NCBI GenBank assembly: GCA_948567375.1
Contig: OX419756.1
Coordinates: 28,782,333-28,846,332, forward strand
DNA from: Lunularia cruciata
Taxonomy: Eukaryota; Streptophyta; Marchantiopsida; Lunulariales; Lunulariaceae
Direction: 5' to 3'
Length of the DNA: 64,000 bases
Positions 47,071 to 59,398 of the stretch are shown one piece after another; the first letter of the stretch is position 1; each line of letters begins with the position of its first letter. The notes beneath the pieces are model-generated. The model had not been told where the DNA came from and did not search any database. It worked only from the letters and a program-made list of their open reading frames with translations. The translations under genes and the position numbers were made by a program.

Positions 47071-47219
47071 ATGGGAAAAATTTTGGTTTTCTTTGGCAAG
47101 AATGGAAAGGATGTGGAGGTCTTTGTGAGAGATCTCAAGAAGGATCGCATAAGAAACAATGAGAGGGAGAATGAATGGGCCTACTACCAATTTTTTTTGA
47201 AGATGCAACTCTTTCATGG
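47071..47219 (+). pseudogene. gag: Element C gag, first part
   Basis: The frame contains ILVFFGKNGKDVEVFVRDL and NNERENEWAYY, matching element B gag at 53467-53360. It is cut at 47219 by the family A LTR and continues at 58346. Confidence 0.75.
47215..47219. repeat. Target-site duplication of solo LTR A2 (left)
   Basis: CATGG, identical to 58341-58345. Confidence 0.9.
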
Positions 47220-47905
47220 TGTAACGACCCGGCAAATATTACTTTTGCAATAATCAGGTAAGTGAAGTTTGTTCCCTCAGAGATATGATTCAGAATGTGT
47301 CAAATAAAAAGTCAGATTGTAACAAGTAGTTTGTCTTGGTTGTCTTTAATCTCTCAGGTAGAAAATACACCCAAAAGAGAAGTAACAAGTTCTGACTTGT
47401 AGTCTTGTCATAACAATTTGTCACCCATAATCACAAATCATTCAAATCTGTCCAAACAATCTTGATTGTGATGATTCAATCGCTCCCAAAAATAGCTTTT
47501 TTGTTATAAAACAACTTTGCCTCAGAATTGTGTTCCACTTTTCCACTAAAGGCACAACTTTCTTGATCAAAATGACTTCATATCAACTTAGTGATGCACT
47601 TACAAATGCAGAATACTACCAACACTACAATTCCTCTCAAATCTGTCAAGGCATTGCTTTGATTGCACTTCACTTAGGATCAAACACACAGAATGAAGAT
47701 CAAGGCTATGGAATCTAGCATCCAACAAGCACACTAACTTGCACTTTGAATTTTTCTCAACACTCACAAACACACACATAGAATAAATACCCAGAATTAA
47801 GCTTAAGCGACAAGCATTGAAATAAGCACTTTGCTTTATTTGTTCTCAAGAATATGAATACTAAACAACGTTTCACTACAAAGGCCTCCTTTAAATAGGT
47901 AGATC

Positions 47906-48611
47906 TATGAGCCGGCCTGTCAAGATGAACCTTTTAATGGCTATGATGGTAGCACACCATGGACTAAGAAGGCAAGGAACCTCAACTCAATCATACTCCT
48001 CCAAGGCTAACACTCCAAGACTCAAGACATTGCTCACTAGAGAACTCAATGAGAGAGAGATAGTTGCAAATGAAAGGATGATGAGTACCTCCTCCCTCCT
48101 TTTTTATATACTTGTGAAATAGCTACGCACTAAAGCTACTAATTACCAAAGTAACTCAAGTTATTAGGCTAAAAGTCAAGTAAAGTCAAAAAGTATAAAG
48201 GAATATCCATCCACATGGGCATATTCCACTAAGCATATGATCTTATCTTAACCCAACCACTAAGTCAAGGATTCTTTCACATAAGCTATCCTTGGACTAT
48301 AGGAAGAATCCAAAACAAAAACGCTTGCGGGCCCAAGAGTTCTCAACTCTTTCTTCAAAGCCAAACACCTAGGAATAATACCAAGTAAACACACTCGAAT
48401 CCAAAATAGTGGTGTTCATCTTTTCCACTTCCTCTAAAGTAAGGTCCCCTCTATCTTAGCTATGACTAACTTTAGCTAATCATGACTAATGTAGAACCAT
48501 CCTTTATAAATAATACAAATATATAAATCCTATATAAATAATATCTCTCAAGTAATTATTATACTAAGCTAAATATCACAATACCACACACATGCACAAA
48601 TGGGTGTTACA
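47906..48611 (-). repeat. 3' LTR of element B
   Basis: About 706 bases; minus-strand ends TGTAACACCC ... GGCTCATA, preceded on the minus strand by a purine-rich CCGGAGGTAAA tract. Confidence 0.88.
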
Positions 48612-48839
48612 TTTACCTCCGGACTAAGTTTCACTTTGTCCTAAATGTGAAGGTATCTCTACCTTCTATGATACACCTTCAATTCATCATTGTTAATCCT
48701 ATCAAAGTGTCTTCCTCCCAACTCCTTGAGATCATATGTGTAATTACCCCAAACCTTCAAAGTACTTAGGTAAAAACTTATTTTGTACTCTCTTGAAATT
48801 AAATGGAATATAATAACATTACCAATCACCTTCTGTGAA

Positions 48840-49620
48840 AGGCTCTACCTTCTTCTTGCCTTGCCTCTTGTCATAGATCTCCTTTTGTTTCCTTTGGACT
48901 TGCTCCACTCAAACCATAGCAACTGCTCTTACCTCTTCTAACTCCATGAGTTGATCCTTCCTTGACTTCTTCGCATCACCTTCTTGTGCTTTCTTCAATC
49001 TCCTATGAATGCTTTGGAAGGTAGGAAGATCAAAGTGAATATGTAAGGTAGAATCAATACCATATACCAATTGAAATGGAGAATATCTGGTGGAAGTCTT
49101 TATGGTTGTCCTATACTCCCACAAATTGCATGAATCCTCTTGTCCTAATGATGTTTAGCCCCCCCCCCCAATTTTGCATCTTTGGCCAACATTATGCACA
49201 AGGTCTGATTGGTTCTCTCTGCCAAGCCATTAGAATTTGGCTTGTAGGATATAATTACTCTATGTGTGATAGAGAAATGTCATAGCATGGCTGTAGTGAT
49301 GCTTCCTGTAAACTCTCCTCCTCTATCAAAAACCAACTCCAAAGGGCGTCCAAACCTAATGATAATGTGTTCATAAAAATATATACCCACTTCATATTCA
49401 TTCTTGTCCCTTAATGGTCTAGCCTCAACCCACTTGGTAAGTGCCACAATGTACCAATTGTTCCTTAGGGTTCTATTGAGAGGACCTACAAAATCAATTC
49501 TCCACTTCTCAAAAGGTCCTAGCAATGGAATAGATCTAAGTGGTGGAGTGGACGTAGACTTTCTAGCAAAAGCTTGAAAAAATGACAAATAATAATCAAG
49601 ACAATCCTTGAAAATCCCTC
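48840..49620 (-). pseudogene. Element B integrase
   Basis: The core frame at 49588-49280 has KWRIDFVGPL (first Asp) and LVFDRGGEF (second Asp); the third acidic residue lies in the next frame piece (NGLAERTNQ, about 49240-49210). A C-terminal piece follows at 49124-48909 (YRTTIKTSTRYSPFQLVYG). Split by stops and a frameshift. Confidence 0.75.
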
Positions 49621-49744
49621 TTCAATGGTAACCTGCATCTAGAATCTTGAAAGCATTCACTTTTCCTGCAAAGTGTCTTCCACACACTAAACCTTCATAA
49701 AACTCCTTTATGAGTAGGATAGACTTTTCCTTAGCCACTATTCT

Positions 49745-51360
49745 TCAAAGTAGACCATCTTCTCCTTGGTGAAAAATAATATCCTCTACCATTGGTCTAG
49801 ATCTTGTTGCAAGGGCCTTCCTCTCCCTAACATGCATCCCTTTTGGATAGTTACCTCTTGTCACAAAATCCACAATCTCCTTGTACTCCATTGGAACCTC
49901 TTGAGTGACTGAGATTATCATGAGCTCCTCATCCAAGAAGGAATCATCCACTAGCTCATCTCCATCATGATCATAGGCCCTAGATAACAAATCAGCATTT
50001 GCATGTTTCTTTCTTGGCCTATCCTCCATGGTGTAGTCATACTCAGACAACAGTATCATCCACCTTGCTAGCCTCCCATCCACACTAGGCTTGTTGAAGA
50101 TGTAATTCAAAGCCTTGTGATCCATGACAATTGTGGCTTTCCCTCCAATCAAGTAGTGTCTAAACTTCTTGAGACCAAAGATCACTACCAACCCTTCTCT
50201 CTCCATGATAGAGTAGTTCTTTTCTGCTGAAGCCATTTGCCTACTAGCATACGCTATTGGATGATCATGCCCATCTTGGTCTAATTGACTAAGAGTGCAT
50301 CCTATAGCTACATTAGAAGCATCAGTGGAGAGGATGAAAGGCTTACTCCAATTAGGTTTAGCATGAATTGGAGCTACAACAAGGGATTGCTTGAGCTCCT
50401 CAAAAGCTTTGAGAGCCTCCTTGTCTTCCAAAATCACCATGTAATCTACACCCTTCTTCATGTAGATGTTCAATGCATAAGCCTTGCTGGAAAATGAGAA
50501 GATGAACCTCCTATAGTACCCAACCATCCACAAGAATTGGAGTAACTTTGTCAAGCTTGAAGAGAATGGAAGGTTTGAGATTTTCCTCACCTTCTCAAGA
50601 TCAACTGCTATTCCATCCTTGGAGATGATGTGCCTCAAAAGTAGACCTTCTTCACATCCAAAAATGAACTTCTTTGAATTGAGTGATGCATTTGGCTCAT
50701 CTAAGCATTGCAAGACCTTGATTATGTGCTCAAAGTGCTCCTCCTTGCTCCCATAGACACAAAAGGCATCAATGAAGTCTCCCCTAAATTTCCCAATGAA
50801 AGGTTCAAATACCTTGTTCATGAACTGTTGGAATGTGGCTGGAGCATTGCAAAGCCCAAAAGGCATGACCTTGAAAGCGTAAGTTCCCCAAGGTGTGATG
50901 AATGTGGCGAGTTGTTGATGCTCTGGTGCAATGTTGATTTAGTTATATCCACTATAACCATCTCCAAAACTATACCTCTCATGACCTGCAACCTCCTCCA
51001 AGGCCTCATCAATGAATGGTAATGGGTAGTAGTTCTTCTTGGTAACAATATTGAGCTTCTTGTAATCCACACAGACCTAGACCTGAAGCTTGCCATTCTT
51101 TTTCTTCACAATCACAATTGGAGACACCCATTCTGAATTCTCCACCTCAAAGATAAATCTAGCCTCCTTGAGCTTATCAAGCTCCTCCTTCACAACCAAA
51201 GCTATTGGTGGGCTAATGCAACATTGCTTTTGGCAGACTAGTCTTGCATGTGACTCCACCTCTATCTTGTCCTCCTCCAAGGTGACTTCCTTCAGATCCT
51301 TGTAACTAAAAGCAAACACATGGATGAACTTGTAAAAAATCTCCTCAAATCTCACCTTCT
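49745..51360 (-). pseudogene. Element B reverse transcriptase and RNase H
   Basis: Frame pieces at 51355-51077 (WVSPIVIVKKKNGKL) and 50866-49745 (MPFGLCNAPATFQQFMNKVF to RNase H LSTDASNVAIGCTLSQ, DHKALNYIF) with stops near 51075 and 50941 between them. The catalytic YxDD box reads FIDA (50776-50765): the second aspartate is replaced by alanine, which should abolish polymerisation. Confidence 0.8.
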
Positions 51361-51592
51361 CCTACTTGGTAACAGTTGGACCATACTTGAGGGTAGATAA
51401 CCTCCTCTCTATCTCCTCAAGTGTCGATGGTGATTTATCTGGGTCCTTCAAAACCTCTGGTTTAGGTGTAAAAACCATAGCACACAAGGGATACACATCT
51501 AAATCAGATTCAGATTCATCCTCCTCCTCCGTGGAAGTCTCCTCTTCTATGCTTGTGGCCACACTTGAAGCTCCTTTTTCAGAATCTGATTC

Positions 51593-52048
51593 TCAATAAT
51601 CAGAAGATTGTGTATCTAAATGTGAAGTGTTTGTGGTGTTAGTCATAGGAACTATGACTCTATGGTTTGGTGGCCAAATCCTCAAGTACCCTTTGTGCCA
51701 TTGATCAGTTGGGCGTGCTGCTCTCAACCATGGCCTCCCAAGAAGTAAGTCATAGCTTGAATCTTTCAAGACTTGGAAAGTCATGAGATTTTGAACTCCC
51801 ATAACTGAAACCACCATCTTATCCATCACCCCTATTGGTCAAACTTGTTGCTTGTTTGCTATGCTCACCATAAATGTTGAAAGTCTTGAGGGTATCATAA
51901 CCAACTTCTTCATCAACCTCTTTGACATGGCATTCACTGCTGATCCTCTATCAACTAATGCATCTTTGATGTTGTGACCATTCACTCTCACATCAATCTT
52001 GGAGGTATATTGACAAGCCTCCCATGGTGCTAGTTTGGCATCCACCAC
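51593..52048 (-). pseudogene. Element B aspartic protease
   Basis: NGHNIKDALVDRGSAVNAMS contains the aspartyl protease box as D-R-G-S-A; a following piece (51829-51593) holds YDLLLGRPWLRAA. A stop separates the two frames. Confidence 0.7.
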
Positions 52049-53470
52049 CCCATTGATATTGGAGCTTTTGCCTTCTTCTTCCTCTTGCTCCTTGTAGAAC
52101 TCAAACCACCTCTAAGTTCCTTTCTCAAAGTAGGATTCAAAGCAATCAATTTTCCTACTTTGATGTTAGCCTTGTGACTACCAACATCCTCCAAGACATT
52201 GTAGTTCCATTTTTGCTTTGAGATCAAGAAGTCCTCCATCCCCAACTTCTTCCTTGGAGTCTTTGTTGTTGATAATGTTGAAGTGCTTGTGTGAGTGATC
52301 CTAGTAGGCATAAGAGTATCTTGGCTAGGAGTAAATCCTTGAGAAGAGTGCACATTCTCTACAAAATGAGCTCTCTTCTTCTCTTGTGCCAAAAGATCCA
52401 AATGAAGACCTTTGGAGTTTGAGCACTCCCTCTTCTCATACTTACTCTCAATCACATCTATAGATGCTATCTCCTTATCTTTGTTTGGATTAGTAGCCAC
52501 TTGGGTTTCACTACCTCCCTCTTTCCCTCTATTTTCTCCCTCATAACCACTTCCTCCATGGTAAATGGAATTTGGGCAATTCCTTTGGATATGGCCTCTT
52601 CATCCACAACCAAAACAATTTCTATCATTGAAATTGTTGGTTGGTTGGTCTCCTGTATATGGATAGTTTCCATAACTCCTAGATCCTCTCCTTACATTCT
52701 GATCCACCTCTCTCTTCTCCCATAGTTGCACCACATTGATTTTGAGATCTGCAAGTTGTTTTGTGATGGTTTGAAGTGGATATTTTGGTAGAGGTGCAAG
52801 AACAAGAGAAACTACTACTTGTGGTGAAACCCTTGTCACCAAAGTATCATTAGTTCCACCATACTTGTAACCTTGAGAAGGATGCAGAACATCCTTCACC
52901 ACCAAATCACTCTCATCTCCTTCCAAACTCTCCTCCATACGAATTGCGATCTTGATAGCTTCAACCTTGGAAGAAGGTTTTCTCATATCTCACCTTGCTT
53001 CTTGTTTGTGGTCTCAATCCTCCCACAAAATTCTTGGTGAGCATGGCCCCTATGCCAATCATAGTAGTCTCCACATCATCCCCACCCTTCCTCAACACTA
53101 TACAAAATATGGACTCTAACTTTTCCACTCTTTCCACATAGACTTTCACTTTCTCTCCATCTCCTTGCTTGAGAAAAGTAATCTCACTCATCAATCTCTC
53201 ATAACTCTCATCTGGAAGAAAGTTCTCAATGAGTGCTAAAATAAAACTCTCCCAAGACTCTTCTTGCCCATATCTCCTCTCTCTCTCTTTTGGTATTTTG
53301 ACTCATACCATGTAAGTATTGCATCCTCAAAGAAATCTGGTAATAATGAGACTCACTCATTCTTTCTCCTCTCATTGTTTCCTATGCAAGCTCTCTTGAA
53401 GTCTCTCACAAAGGCCTCTACATCTTCTCCATCCTTGCCAAAAAAACCAAAAGTTTCCCTATCTTAACCC
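52049..53470 (-). pseudogene. gag: Element B gag
   Basis: Pieces at 53467-53360, 53194-52961 (EITFLKQGDGEKVKVYVERV), 52986-52600 and 52500-52030. A second zinc knuckle is present near 52620-52570 (NCFGCG, RGHIQRNCPNS) but with an in-frame stop inside it. Frame changes separate the pieces. Confidence 0.75.
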
Positions 53471-53810
53471 TTCACTATCTTTCTTTTCTCTCAATTTTTT
53501 TTTTCCTTTTCTCTCACTTTATAACTAATAGAGTATATACATGACTAACACTATTTGAGAGTAATCCACCCTAGGAACACAAACGATTCAGGTTGCTCCA
53601 AGATTTCTATAGCAATATCAAATCCTAGAATGTATATAAATCAAACTCTCATGGATAGTTTATCGATAAATTGAAAGATTATCTCCATCACTAATCTTGA
53701 GAATTAGTTGATGAAGGTGGTAGCATTTTTGTAGTTGTACTAAGACTCTCTCCAAGATCCTTCACCAAAGTTTCCAAAAGTGCTTTTACTCCACTACACT
53801 CATGTCCGTT

Positions 53811-54164
53811 TCAAAGTACTTCCACTCCACAAACCTCACACAACTCCTTGGTCTTAGATCTTCTCCCTCCCAATCTTGGTGAAGAAGGTCCAACATGCAA
53901 ACCCAAGTCAAGTAACCTTCTCCTTTTCCTCAATCTCTTGCTCTCAAAAGTCAATGGACATGAACTTGCCTTATGTCCTTTCTCTCCACATAGAAAGCAC
54001 TTAGACTCACCCTTTCCTCCAAGAGGTGTAGGTTTTTGGATCCTCGCAACACTCTCTTCAAATTCTATTCTAAACCCTCTTTTCCTCAAATCCACCCCTA
54101 AAATCACCTCAAACCCTTGGGGAATGTTGCATAGCCTCAATTTCCACTCTTGGTGACCCTCCAT
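53811..54164 (-). pseudogene. Element B N-terminal ORF with CCHC knuckle, before gag
   Basis: 117 codons, intact by itself, with FEVILGVDLRKRGFRIEFEE and a perfect CFLCGEKGHKASSC knuckle followed by an Arg/Lys-rich run. It lies between the leader and the capsid region of gag, so the family has two knuckles on opposite sides of the capsid. The corresponding element C region is at 46400-46720. Confidence 0.65.
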
Positions 54165-54663
54165 GTTCCCAAGATGAGTCTAAACACTCAGACATGATTT
54201 TTGTTGCTCTCACACTCCTCATGCATGAAATCTAACTCTATAGAATTGACCCTTCCTCACAATGTCACTCAAATTTTTCAACTGGTATGTCATAATTCTC
54301 TAAAAACTTTTACACTTGATCACAACTCCAAAGCATCCCTCCTTGCAAAATTTCAGATCTTTTCATATAGCCATTTGGCCTAGGCACCTTTCTATTGAGC
54401 ACACATATTTCAGATTTGGTTTGAAAACCACCCCCCTCACTTTAAAAACTCATAACTCCATGTGCACGAATGATCTCTCTCTAATTTTTGTGTCAAAAGG
54501 TAAGATACAATGAATTTCTTGAAAAGTTTCAAAAAAATTCACTAAAAATTCAAGAAATGGCATACTTTATACAATTTTCCAGAGAGCATGTAGTTGTAGG
54601 AGTAGTTTATCCTATCAATTTTCAAAAATTCTAGCTCAGTGTGCATAGTAGCTCCCACAATAA

Positions 54664-54700
54664 TTTCAAGTGTGCTAACTGAAGGTTAGCACACTTGAAA
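54664..54700. repeat. Perfect 16-bp palindrome in the leader of element B
   Basis: TTTCAAGTGTGCTAAC and GTTAGCACACTTGAAA flank the loop TGAAG. It lies between PBS and the first ORF. The equivalent place in element C (about 45865-45890) has only one arm. Confidence 0.85.
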
Positions 54701-55002
54701 CCCAAGCTATTATGTGTAGAAATTTCAATTCTAGATCTCAAACTTGACATTTAGCTGAAAATCACCATAATCCCCAAAATCTACAATCCACCTCACACAA
54801 TCTCTCCAAATCCTCTCATGTGTACAAGATGTACAAAATCATCTCAAAGACATCATTATGAACTACAAGGTATAAAAATAGGTCTTGGTTCTCTAACATA
54901 ATTTCAACTCTCTTCTACCCTAATGATCTCTCCAAGTGAGCTCTCATAGCCTCCTTCTGCCTAATGTAGAATTGAACGTGGAACATTATCTTGCCTTCTA
55001 GA

Positions 55003-55028
55003 GAGGTCCCAACAACAAAACCAAAAAA
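55003..55028 (-). promoter_or_regulatory. Worn primer binding site of element B
   Basis: The minus strand reads TTTTTTGGTTTTGTTGTTGG followed by GACC right after the LTR. It matches the tRNA-Asp-type site if C-to-T changes are assumed. Confidence 0.55.
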
Positions 55029-55701
55029 TGTGAGCCTACTTGTCTCTCAGTCAAGATGAACCTCTGATGGCTATGATGGTAGTGCACCATGGACTAAGAA
55101 GGCAAGGAACCCCAACTCCATCATACTCCTCCAAGGCTAACTTCCAAGACTCAAGATATTGCTCATTGGAGAACTCAATGAGAGATAGTTGCAAATGAAA
55201 GGATGATGAGTACCTCCACACTCCTTGTTTATATACTTGTGAAATAGTTACGCACTAAAGTTACTAATTACCAAAGTAACTCAAGTTATTAGGCTAAAAG
55301 TCAAGTAAAGTCAAAAAGCATAAAGGAATATCTATGCACATGGGCATATTCTACTAAGCATGTGATCTTATCTTGACCCAACCACTAAGTCAAGGATTCC
55401 TTCACATGGGCTATCCTTGGACTATAGAAGAATCCAAAACAAAAAGGCTTGTGGGCCCAAGAGTTCTCAACTCTTTCCTCAAAGCCAAACACCTAGGAAT
55501 AATACCAAGTAAACACACTAGAATCCAAAATAGTGGTGCTCATCTTTTCTAGTTCCTCTAAAGCAAGTTCCCCATGACTAACTTTAGCTAATCATGACTA
55601 ATGTAGAACCATCCTTTATCTATATAAATAATATCTCTCAAGTACTTGTAATACTAAGATAAATATCACAATACCACACACATGCACAAATGGGTGTTAT
55701 A
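55029..55701 (-). repeat. 5' LTR of element B
   Basis: 673 bases; closely similar to 47906-48611 with small indels. The plus strand runs TGTGAGCC ... GGGTGTTATA. Confidence 0.88.
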
Positions 55702-56183
55702 GATCACTTCAGCAGTTATCTAACTTCCTAAACCAATTCCTAACAACTTTACCAACTTGCAAATCCAAAATGACAATGCACTTTCCTATCTGCCTCCTCC
55801 TATCTCAAAATTGGTCCTAATCCAATCTGATGTCTACTTCAACTCCGGCTTCCAAACCCAAAGAAAGTCCCTTCACCTCATGTACTTTGAGTTGTACATC
55901 TTCCAACTCTTCTACAAATTCTACCACATCTTCACTCTAATCTACAATTAACCTCATAGGTAATATCTCTACCTCCTTATCTTGAAACCCACTCTTCTCT
56001 AAAGTATTAAGCGTCAAATCCAAAGACACCTACACTCCTATCTCTCTTACGTCGGATCTGACATATACAATATTCCAAAGATTATCTTACTCCAATTTAA
56101 TCAAATCCAGCCTGATAGAAATGTTATTCTCTACATCTAATATCTTCCTATCTCTCCGAGTTCTAAGACTGATTACAAGGCAT

Positions 56184-58300
56184 TCAAGTCCTTGTCCTTT
56201 GCATTCTTACGCCTTGTCTCATTTTCATCATATTTTCATTTATCTTCTTCAACAATGCTACATCTTCTTGTAGTATTTCTCTTTCTTCTTCTCCTTTGAT
56301 CAGACCCTCCTGCAACTTCAGATTCTCAGATTCTAATCTCTCTAGCACCTGCAATACTCTACACATTGGGATGCCTACTTTGCATCTCCTTCTTCTTCTT
56401 CTCTATCTGCAACAACAATGGATATACAACATCTCAAAGGTACTCTACTCCCTTACACCCTTCTTCTTCTTCTTCCTTTTCTTCAAGGACTTCATCAATC
56501 TTGATCTTCACTTCTGAGTCCGATGCTTTACTACAAAGTCGGGATCTTTGTATTGTCAATGATACATTGTCTTCCAAAGTTTCTTTGTCATCCAGATTGA
56601 TGATTTGACATGCCGCCTTCAAAATTTCTCCTTTTTGCATGTATTGCCTCAACTTGGCTACCAATATTTCCTCTTCTTTGATCACTAACTCTGCCATAGT
56701 CCCTTCTTCTGCCTCCTACTACTCAATTTCTTCTTGTAGAGAAATCTCCTTCTCTTGATCTTTTTGCACCTTGGCTTCACCCTTGCTCTCCTCATTGGAC
56801 TCTTCACTTTGCAAGGTTAATTCCACTTCTTCTTCCTCCAACCCCTCCAACAAAGACTCTACTTTGCCTTCCAATTTGACCTCTTCTTCTAGTGCAATCT
56901 TCTGGATTTGCTTTCCTTCTCTCTGCCCAATTCTTCTTAATTTTTGGGGCTGCACTAGCAAGCTCTCCACCTCGGGTTGACTTCTCTTCTTCTTTCTTGG
57001 TAGGGGTACACCATCTTTCTATCATGTCCCATTCTTGCATAATGGTTGTCATTGCTTCTCAATTGCCGCATGTACTATCACTCCTCATCATCGGCCTCTT
57101 GATGCAAATTGGGATGGATATGCAAGACAACCTTCTTCTTCTCATTGCTACTCAACAAATTCAACCAAAGGTAGAAATGCACTACAAAAGGAACAAAATA
57201 GTGTGGTGGTGTCAAACTCTTCCAATTCAGCACCATCTGCCTCATTTGTTGATAAAAGCACTTTGTTTGGTTGATTGACTCCCCTGCAAACATCATATGG
57301 AAGAACACCACCTATTGCTTCATAACATAGGTAGTGTGCTTGGATTTAAACAATGCCATCATTGCCCCTACAATACCTCTCTGCATTGGGTCCCAATAAG
57401 TCTCCACCTTGTACCCATTCTTCATACGCTTTGAGGTGAACGTATTTCTGATCTCTTGGGTTTCTTCTGCAACTTTTCCCTTCCCCAAGAACATAGCCCC
57501 ATGCTCTTCCCCACTCTCTCTTCCTAATACCAGTCTCCAATCTGACTCGGTCCATCAAGCCGGATTGCCTCTCTTCCCCACCATTGCGGGCCCATCTACA
57601 CACTTACTTACTTACTGGCCACGATCTCTACCATGAAATTGGGAAAACTCAAGTTCCAATTCCATGCAAGGAGAGTAATATGAAGTTTACTGACAACTTC
57701 AATGCGAGCCATCATGTCTAACCTCCTAATCATTGGGTTCCTCACTGCCATTGTAGGGCACTTCCTGATTCCCTTCATTCCTCTCGTTCATGATATGCTT
57801 CTGTAAGACAATTCTCCCGTCCCCTGGATATGCAACTCTCAATCCCTATGGATTCCTCACTCACTACCACTCCTCTTCCTTAGTCTCCCTCAAGACAACT
57901 CCACAAAGGCAAAGGAAATTCACTTGCTATTTGTTTCCTTCTTGATTTGGAACCTAACTTTGTAGTCCTATGTTTCTTAGTCATTCTTTGAATGTTTTTC
58001 TACCAAAAAATCACACCTTCTGCATGCACTTCTCCTATCACTGTCAATTTCTCTTGCTTGTGCCTTAGCCATTTTTTTGTGAAACCTCAAAGGAAACCTG
58101 TAACATTGTCTTTGCATTGGGTTGATCACCCTAAGGCAATGTCTCCTTACTTTGGGTTGAACTTTGACAAATCCGATCCAAGTACTTTGAGTCTGACACA
58201 AAGTCACTTTACTTTGGGTTACAAACCAAAGGCACAATTCTTCTCCTTCCAATGCCATTTGGATTCAATACGACTTTGTCTGTACACTTCTTCTTCCAAA
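56184..58300 (-). pseudogene. ORF inside solo LTR A2, decayed second copy
   Basis: Frame pieces at 58258-57977, 57603-57312 and 57311-57078 match the first copy, for example VGAMMALFKSKHTTYVMKQ with VGVMMAMFKPEQMTYVTMQ and PPHYFVPFVVHFYLWLNLLS with PPHYFAPFAAHFYFRLNLLS. Acidic and coiled-coil pieces follow (56970-56719, 56697-56434, 56366-56184). Many frame changes. Confidence 0.6.
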
Positions 58301-58340
58301 TAGAATAAAAACTTAAAAAACAAAAAATGTAGGTACCACA

Positions 58341-58345
58341 CATGG
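58341..58345. repeat. Target-site duplication of solo LTR A2 (right)
   Basis: CATGG, identical to 47215-47219. Confidence 0.9.
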
Positions 58346-59281
58346 TCTGAGTCAAAATACCAAAAGAGAGAGGAGAGATGGGCAAGAAGAGTATTGGGAG
58401 AGTTTGACTCCAATACTCATTGTAAAGTTTCTTCCAAATGAGAGTTATGAGAGATTGATGAGTAAGATTATCTTCCTTAAACAAGAAGATAGAAAGAAAA
58501 TGAGAGTCCATGCAAAAAGAGTGGAGAAGTTGGAGTCTATATTTTGCATAGTGTTGAGAAAAAAGTAGGGATGATGTGGAGACTACCATGATTGGGATAA
58601 GAGCCATGCTTACCAAGAATTTTGTGGGAGGGTTTAAACCACAAATTTGAAGCAAGGTGAGGTATGAGAAACTTTCTTCCAAGGTAGAAGTTATCAAGAT
58701 TGCAATTTGTATGGAGGAGAGTTTGGAAGGAGATGAGAGTGATTGGTGATGAAGGAGGTTTTGAATCCTCCAAATGTCTACAAGTATGGTGGATTTTCTT
58801 ATTCTTTGCTGGCAAAGGTGGTACTAAAAGTAGTAGTTGGTCTTATTCTTGCATCTTTGCCAAAAGATCCTCTCCAAACTATCATGAAACAACTTGCATA
58901 TCTCAAGATCAATGTAGTGCAACTAGGGAGAAGAGAGAGGTAGACCAAAATGTTGGGAGAAAGCCTAGGGATCATGGAAACTATTTATCTAGAGGAAGCC
59001 AACCAACTAGCAATTTCAATGCTAGAAATGTTTTTGGTTGTGGAGGTAGAGGTCACATCCAAAGAAATTGCCCAAATTCCATGTATCATGGAGGAAGGGG
59101 TTATGAGGAGGCAAATAGAGAGAAGGAGGGAGGTGGTGAAATCCAAGTACCTCCTATGAAAAATAGAGATAAGGAGACAGTATCCATTGATGTGATGGAG
59201 AGCAAGTATGAGAAGGGAGAATGCTCAAACTCCAAAGGTCTTAATTTGGAGCCTTTGGCACAAGGAAAGAAGAGAGCCTAG
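58346..59281 (+). pseudogene. gag: Element C gag, second part
   Basis: Resumes the gag of element C after the A2 insertion. The frame 58700-59281 contains NVFGCGGRGHIQRNCPNS, a zinc knuckle that has lost its first Cys (Val instead; element B has Cys there), then the Lys/Glu-rich tail shared with element B (SIDVMESKYEKGECSNSKGL). Confidence 0.75.
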
Positions 59282-59398
59282 TTTGCAAATGATATACAAT
59301 CTTCTCAAGAATTCACTCATAGCAAGGATAGTACAATTTCTACAAGGAAAACTTTCACTACTAGTTCAACATCATCAACAAAGACTCCAGGGAACAAG

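Larger units (their letters stand above)
47906..55701 (-). mobile_element. Element B, full-length Ty3/gypsy inserted in LTR A2
   Basis: A 7.8-kb minus-strand element: 5' LTR 55701-55029, tRNA-Asp-like PBS, leader with a palindrome, N-terminal zinc-knuckle ORF, gag, protease, RT/RNase H, integrase, 3' LTR 48611-47906. Flanks share GATC (47902-47905, 55702-55705), an imperfect target duplication. Both sides belong to the family A LTR. All reading frames contain stops or shifts. Confidence 0.88.
47220..58340 (-). mobile_element. Solo LTR of family A (A2), holding element B
   Basis: Excluding element B this is about 3.3 kb. It begins TGTAACGACCCGGC and ends GTAGGTACCACA (plus strand), the same ends as LTR 1772-5454, with homology along its whole length. 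Perfect CATGG duplications flank it and element C continues on both sides, so only an LTR is present: a solo LTR left by recombination. It carries the same internal ORF as the first copy. Confidence 0.88.

Noticed and set aside
47220..58340. Family A unit as a DNA transposon or a non-autonomous element
   Set aside because: TG...CA ends, 5-bp duplication, and the PBS plus gag directly after the same unit at 1772 identify it as an LTR.
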